DNA of 7,818 nucleotides, from the NCBI GenBank assembly GCA_002331465.1, contig DCYM01000237.1, forward strand, positions 978-8,795. Reading direction: 5' to 3'. The position numbers and the translations under genes were made by a program. The notes below the pieces were generated by a model. The model had not been told where the DNA came from. It did no database searches and was given only the letters and a program-made list of their open reading frames with translations. Shown here piece after piece: positions 5,573-7,818 of this stretch; within the stretch, counting starts at the first letter, position 1; each line of letters opens with the position of its first letter. The DNA comes from Candidatus Neomicrothrix sp. UBA2110 (lineage in GTDB: Bacteria > Actinomycetota > Acidimicrobiia > Acidimicrobiales > Poriferisodalaceae).

Positions 5573-6589
5573 ATGGCTTCGAAGTGGCGACAGCTTTTCG
5601 CCCTATTGGCGGTATTCGGACTTTTTACTGCTGCTGCATGCAGTAGCGATGATGGAGGTGGAGTATCTGGCGGATACACAATTGGGCTGGTCACCGACAC
5701 CGGCAAAGTCGATGACAAAAGTTTTAACCAGTCGGCATGGGATGGCGCTAAAAAGGGCGCTGCAAACATTCCTGCTTCTGCCACTGCTAGTTATATCGAA
5801 ACCGAAGAATCTAAGGATTACGCAAACAACATCCAGCTTTTCCTTGACGACGGGGCGAAAATCATCGTTACCGTCGGTTTCGGCTTGGGTGGAGCAACCA
5901 TCGAAGCCGCCCAAGCTAACCCCGATGTGCTGTTTATCGGTGTTGACCAGTGGCAGAACGAAGCTCTTCCCAATCTCGTAGGGCTGATGTTCCCCGAGGC
6001 CAACGCCGGGTTTATGGCTGGAGCGCTCGCCGGAATGTTGACAGAAACCAACATCGTTGGAGCAGTTCTGGGCACCGACCTAGTTCCCCCAGTTGTGTTC
6101 TTCAAAGAGGGTTGGGAAAACGGTGCCCGCTACACCAACCCTGAAGTACAAACCATCTCGACCTATCACCCAGGTGGTCTTGACGTAGCGTTTGGTGATC
6201 CCGAATGGGGTGCTACCACCGCCCGGCAGGCTCTTGACCAAGGCGCCGACATCATCTTCGGTGCAGGAGGTGCCACCGGTAATGGAGCGCTTATTGAGGT
6301 AGCTGGCGAAGCCGGAGCCCTTTGTGTAGGCGTTGACCAGGATCAATGGTTCACCGTGCCTGAAGCCCATTCGTGCCTGGTAACCAGCGCGATGAAGCTC
6401 ATCGACATAGGCGTAGCGCATCTGATCGCGCAAGCGTACGCAGGGACTATGGAAGGCGGAAACTACTTCGGTGAAGTTGGTCTCGCCCCGTTCCATGATT
6501 TCGACGGCGTTGTGACCAGTGAAATGCGATCCACACTTGAAGAGGTCATGGCGGGACTCGCCGATGGTTCCATAAATCCCATGCCTTGA
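5573..6589 (+). CDS. BMP-family ABC transporter substrate-binding lipoprotein (PnrA-like)
   Basis: A 338-residue membrane-anchored binding protein. The family (BmpA/PnrA/Med) captures purine nucleosides for ABC import, so nucleosides are the likely ligand, though not proven here. Residues 1-22 form a lipoprotein signal (MASKWRQ, then a hydrophobic run) ending in TAAAC with Cys23 as lipidation site; Ala at -3 is slightly non-standard. A Ser/Asp/Gly linker follows. The mature domain has the family signatures TDTGKVDDKSFNQSAWDG (41-58), FKEGWENGARYTNP (177-190), IIFGAGGATGNGAL (227-240) and GVDQDQWF (253-260), where an aspartate typically contacts the ribose. AAGGA (5561-5565) stands 7 nt before ATG 5573. 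It is followed by a strong hairpin and then the permease gene, consistent with higher expression of the binding protein than of the membrane parts. Confidence 0.95.
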   Translation: MASKWRQLFALLAVFGLFTAAACSSDDGGGVSGGYTIGLVTDTGKVDDKSFNQSAWDGAKKGAANIPASATASYIETEESKDYANNIQLFLDDGAKIIVTVGFGLGGATIEAAQANPDVLFIGVDQWQNEALPNLVGLMFPEANAGFMAGALAGMLTETNIVGAVLGTDLVPPVVFFKEGWENGARYTNPEVQTISTYHPGGLDVAFGDPEWGATTARQALDQGADIIFGAGGATGNGALIEVAGEAGALCVGVDQDQWFTVPEAHSCLVTSAMKLIDIGVAHLIAQAYAGTMEGGNYFGEVGLAPFHDFDGVVTSEMRSTLEEVMAGLADGSINPMP

Positions 6590-6608
6590 TAGAAATTTCG
6601 ACTTGAAT

Positions 6609-6639
6609 GGGGGCATCATCCAGAGTGGATGGTGCCCCC
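6609..6639 (+). terminator. Strong intercistronic hairpin between the BMP and permease genes
   Basis: GGGGGCATCATCC (6609-6621) pairs with GGATGGTGCCCCC (6627-6639) over 13 bp with one G-U wobble and a 5-nt loop AGAGT, starting 20 nt after the BMP stop. No T tract follows, so it is either a U-less actinobacterial-type partial terminator or a 3'-end stabiliser of the binding-protein message. Both would lower permease output relative to the binding protein. It ends 10 nt before the preferred permease start. Confidence 0.6.
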
Positions 6640-6649
6640 GAGTCGCGTC

Positions 6650-7720
6650 ATGAGCCGTTCCATACTCCGTAGCGTTGCCGTTCCTTTGGCAGCAGTAATT
6701 CTTGGGCTTTTGATTGGGGCCCTCCTGATCGTGTCTCAAGGCGCGTCACCTATTGCCGCCTATTCTTCGTTGCTCAAAGGTGGGCTTGGTGATGGAGACG
6801 CACTGCTGCGCACCTTGCAGAAAGCCACGCCTCTGATCTTCGGTGGACTAGCTGTTGCGTTCGCTTTTAAAGCCGGGTTATTCAATATCGGAGGTCAAGG
6901 CCAATTATTGGTGGGCGCAGTGTTCGCCGCCGCTGTTGGGTTCGGCGTCGACGGATTGCCTACCTTCATTCATTTGCCTGCCGCACTCATAGCCGGAGCA
7001 CTTGCTGGGGCCATATGGGGCGGCATCGCTGGAGCGTTAAAAGCAACTACCGGTGCTCACGAAGTGATTGTCACAATCATGCTTAACTTCGTCGCCGGAA
7101 ACCTCACCGATTGGCTATCCGCCAACCCCTGGAAAGATAACTCGGGTAACAACATTGTCGCCCGAACCCCATTGGTTGAAGATTCGGCCACTATTCCCAC
7201 GCTTGGGGCCGTACCGGTGGGGTTTCTCTTGGCGGTAATTACTGCTATCGGATGTTGGATGATCCTTGAACGATCTACTTACGGATTTGAAGTTCGTAGC
7301 GTGGGCCAAAACAAAAACGCCGCACACTACGCAGGTATCAAAGTGGGCTGGATTATGGCCTCCACCATGGCAGTAGCGGGAACGCTCGCAGCGCTAGGCG
7401 GTGCCGTAGAGAGTCTCGGTGTAGATGGCCGATTCGAGGCCGGAGTGAACGTCGGCCTCGGGTTTGAAGGCATCACGATCGCGCTGTTAGCTCGAGCCAA
7501 CCCACTAGGTGTCATACCTGCAGCTTTGCTGGTGGGATTGATGGAAGCCGGTGCGTCAAGAATGCAGTTTAAAGCCGGGGTCGCTCCTGAGCTTATTGAC
7601 GTTATTCAGGCCCTGATCCTCTTTTTCGTCGCCGCTCCGATGATTGTGCGTTGGCTCCTTCGTATGCGCCAAGGGGACTCAGAACAACTCCGATTGGGCG
7701 CTGGATGGGGCAACTCATGA
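6650..7720 (+). CDS. ABC transporter permease, BMP-associated (NupP/YufP-like)
   Basis: A 356-residue integral membrane protein of the LivH/RbsC-type permease family (BPD_transp_2), in the branch that serves BMP nucleoside importers. Hydrophobic segments lie at about 10-30, 61-76, 85-103, 109-131, 136-152, 189-206, 233-254, 266-281, 286-299 and 318-336. The conserved block ATPLIFGGLAVAFAFKAGLF followed by NIGGQGQLL (59-87) and the cytoplasmic coupling loop STYGFEVRSVGQNKNAAHYA (209-228) are diagnostic. ATG 6650 is preferred over the in-frame ATG at 6629, which falls inside the right arm of the preceding hairpin; 6650 begins MSRSILRS, a short basic lead before the first membrane segment. No clear Shine-Dalgarno is seen for either. 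The stop overlaps the next start as ATGA. Confidence 0.93.
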   Translation: MSRSILRSVAVPLAAVILGLLIGALLIVSQGASPIAAYSSLLKGGLGDGDALLRTLQKATPLIFGGLAVAFAFKAGLFNIGGQGQLLVGAVFAAAVGFGVDGLPTFIHLPAALIAGALAGAIWGGIAGALKATTGAHEVIVTIMLNFVAGNLTDWLSANPWKDNSGNNIVARTPLVEDSATIPTLGAVPVGFLLAVITAIGCWMILERSTYGFEVRSVGQNKNAAHYAGIKVGWIMASTMAVAGTLAALGGAVESLGVDGRFEAGVNVGLGFEGITIALLARANPLGVIPAALLVGLMEAGASRMQFKAGVAPELIDVIQALILFFVAAPMIVRWLLRMRQGDSEQLRLGAGWGNS

Positions 7721-7818
7721 AGGCCCGCCAACGCCAACTGCTATGGATCGCAGTCGTGCTGATCGTTGTTCTCGCCTGCAGTTTCTACTCAGCCAATGGT
7801 CCACAAACCACGGCTGTG
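7717..7818 (+). CDS. Probable second permease of the BMP transporter, N-terminal fragment (cut by window end)
   Basis: The first 34 codons of a gene whose ATG overlaps the stop of the first permease (ATGA, 7717-7720), indicating translational coupling. The fragment reads MKARQRQLL and then a single hydrophobic stretch (about residues 8-24), followed by a polar SANGPQTT segment. In BMP-type importers the two permease genes normally stand side by side, and the second one in actinobacteria often begins with such a membrane segment. A VLAC sequence at residues 18-21 resembles a lipobox, so a lipoprotein is a less likely alternative. Identity rests mainly on position. Confidence 0.6.
   Translation, partial: MKARQRQLLWIAVVLIVVLACSFYSANGPQTTAV

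Noticed and set aside
5320..5784. Minus-strand open frame of 154 codons spanning the methyltransferase end and BMP start
   Set aside because: It overlaps two well-supported genes and the gap between them, and its Pro/Ser/Ala-rich translation resembles no known protein.
6629..6649. Earlier ATG start for the permease
   Set aside because: The codon sits in the right arm of a strong hairpin without a ribosome site. ATG 6650 gives a more typical short basic N-terminus before the first membrane segment.
6080..6739. Long open frame on the minus strand opposite the BMP gene (219 codons)
   Set aside because: It lies antisense to a clear full-length BMP protein, runs through the intercistronic hairpin, and its translation shows no recognisable domain. 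It is a codon-bias shadow.

Overview
The window looks like ordinary chromosome from a moderate-to-high-GC actinobacterium. Several proteins read like actinobacterial versions of their families: RecR begins MYDGPVQD, the SpoU-type methyltransferase resembles mycobacterial Rv0881, and the crotonyl-CoA carboxylase/reductase is close to the Streptomyces type. Together with acidic, lower-GC coding than Streptomyces, this suggests Acidimicrobiia or a related marine or freshwater lineage. That placement is inference; no rRNA or phylogeny is available here.

Region 1 (1-1564, + strand) is the DNA-maintenance block dnaX (3' end only), ybaB/ebfC and recR. The genes are tightly spaced, and a perfect Shine-Dalgarno for recR lies inside the last codons of ybaB. 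Region 2 (1565-1743) is a short gap between convergent genes. It holds a 14-bp perfect inverted repeat, a second small hairpin, and alternative pairings built on one repeated hexamer.

Region 3 (1744-5467) is a carbon-assimilation block. A thiolase gene on the - strand is divergent from ccr, followed by a methylmalonyl/ethylmalonyl-CoA epimerase gene 2 nt later and a SpoU/TrmH-family RNA methyltransferase gene. Thiolase, Ccr and epimerase are three enzymes of the ethylmalonyl-CoA route from acetyl-CoA. The active-site residues of all three, including the four carboxylation residues of Ccr, are present. The 137-nt divergent gap carries a 7-bp inverted repeat and weak promoter-like hexamers.

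Region 4 (5468-7818, + strand) is an ABC uptake system of the BMP/PnrA (purine nucleoside) type: a lipoprotein binding protein, a strong intercistronic hairpin, a first permease, and the first 34 codons of a following gene that overlaps it by ATGA and is probably the second permease. No ATPase gene lies between the binding protein and the permease.

I see no mobile element, CRISPR array, tRNA, rRNA or clearly novel system. The most unusual sequence features are the non-coding structures at 1587-1687, 2941-2965 and 6609-6639.
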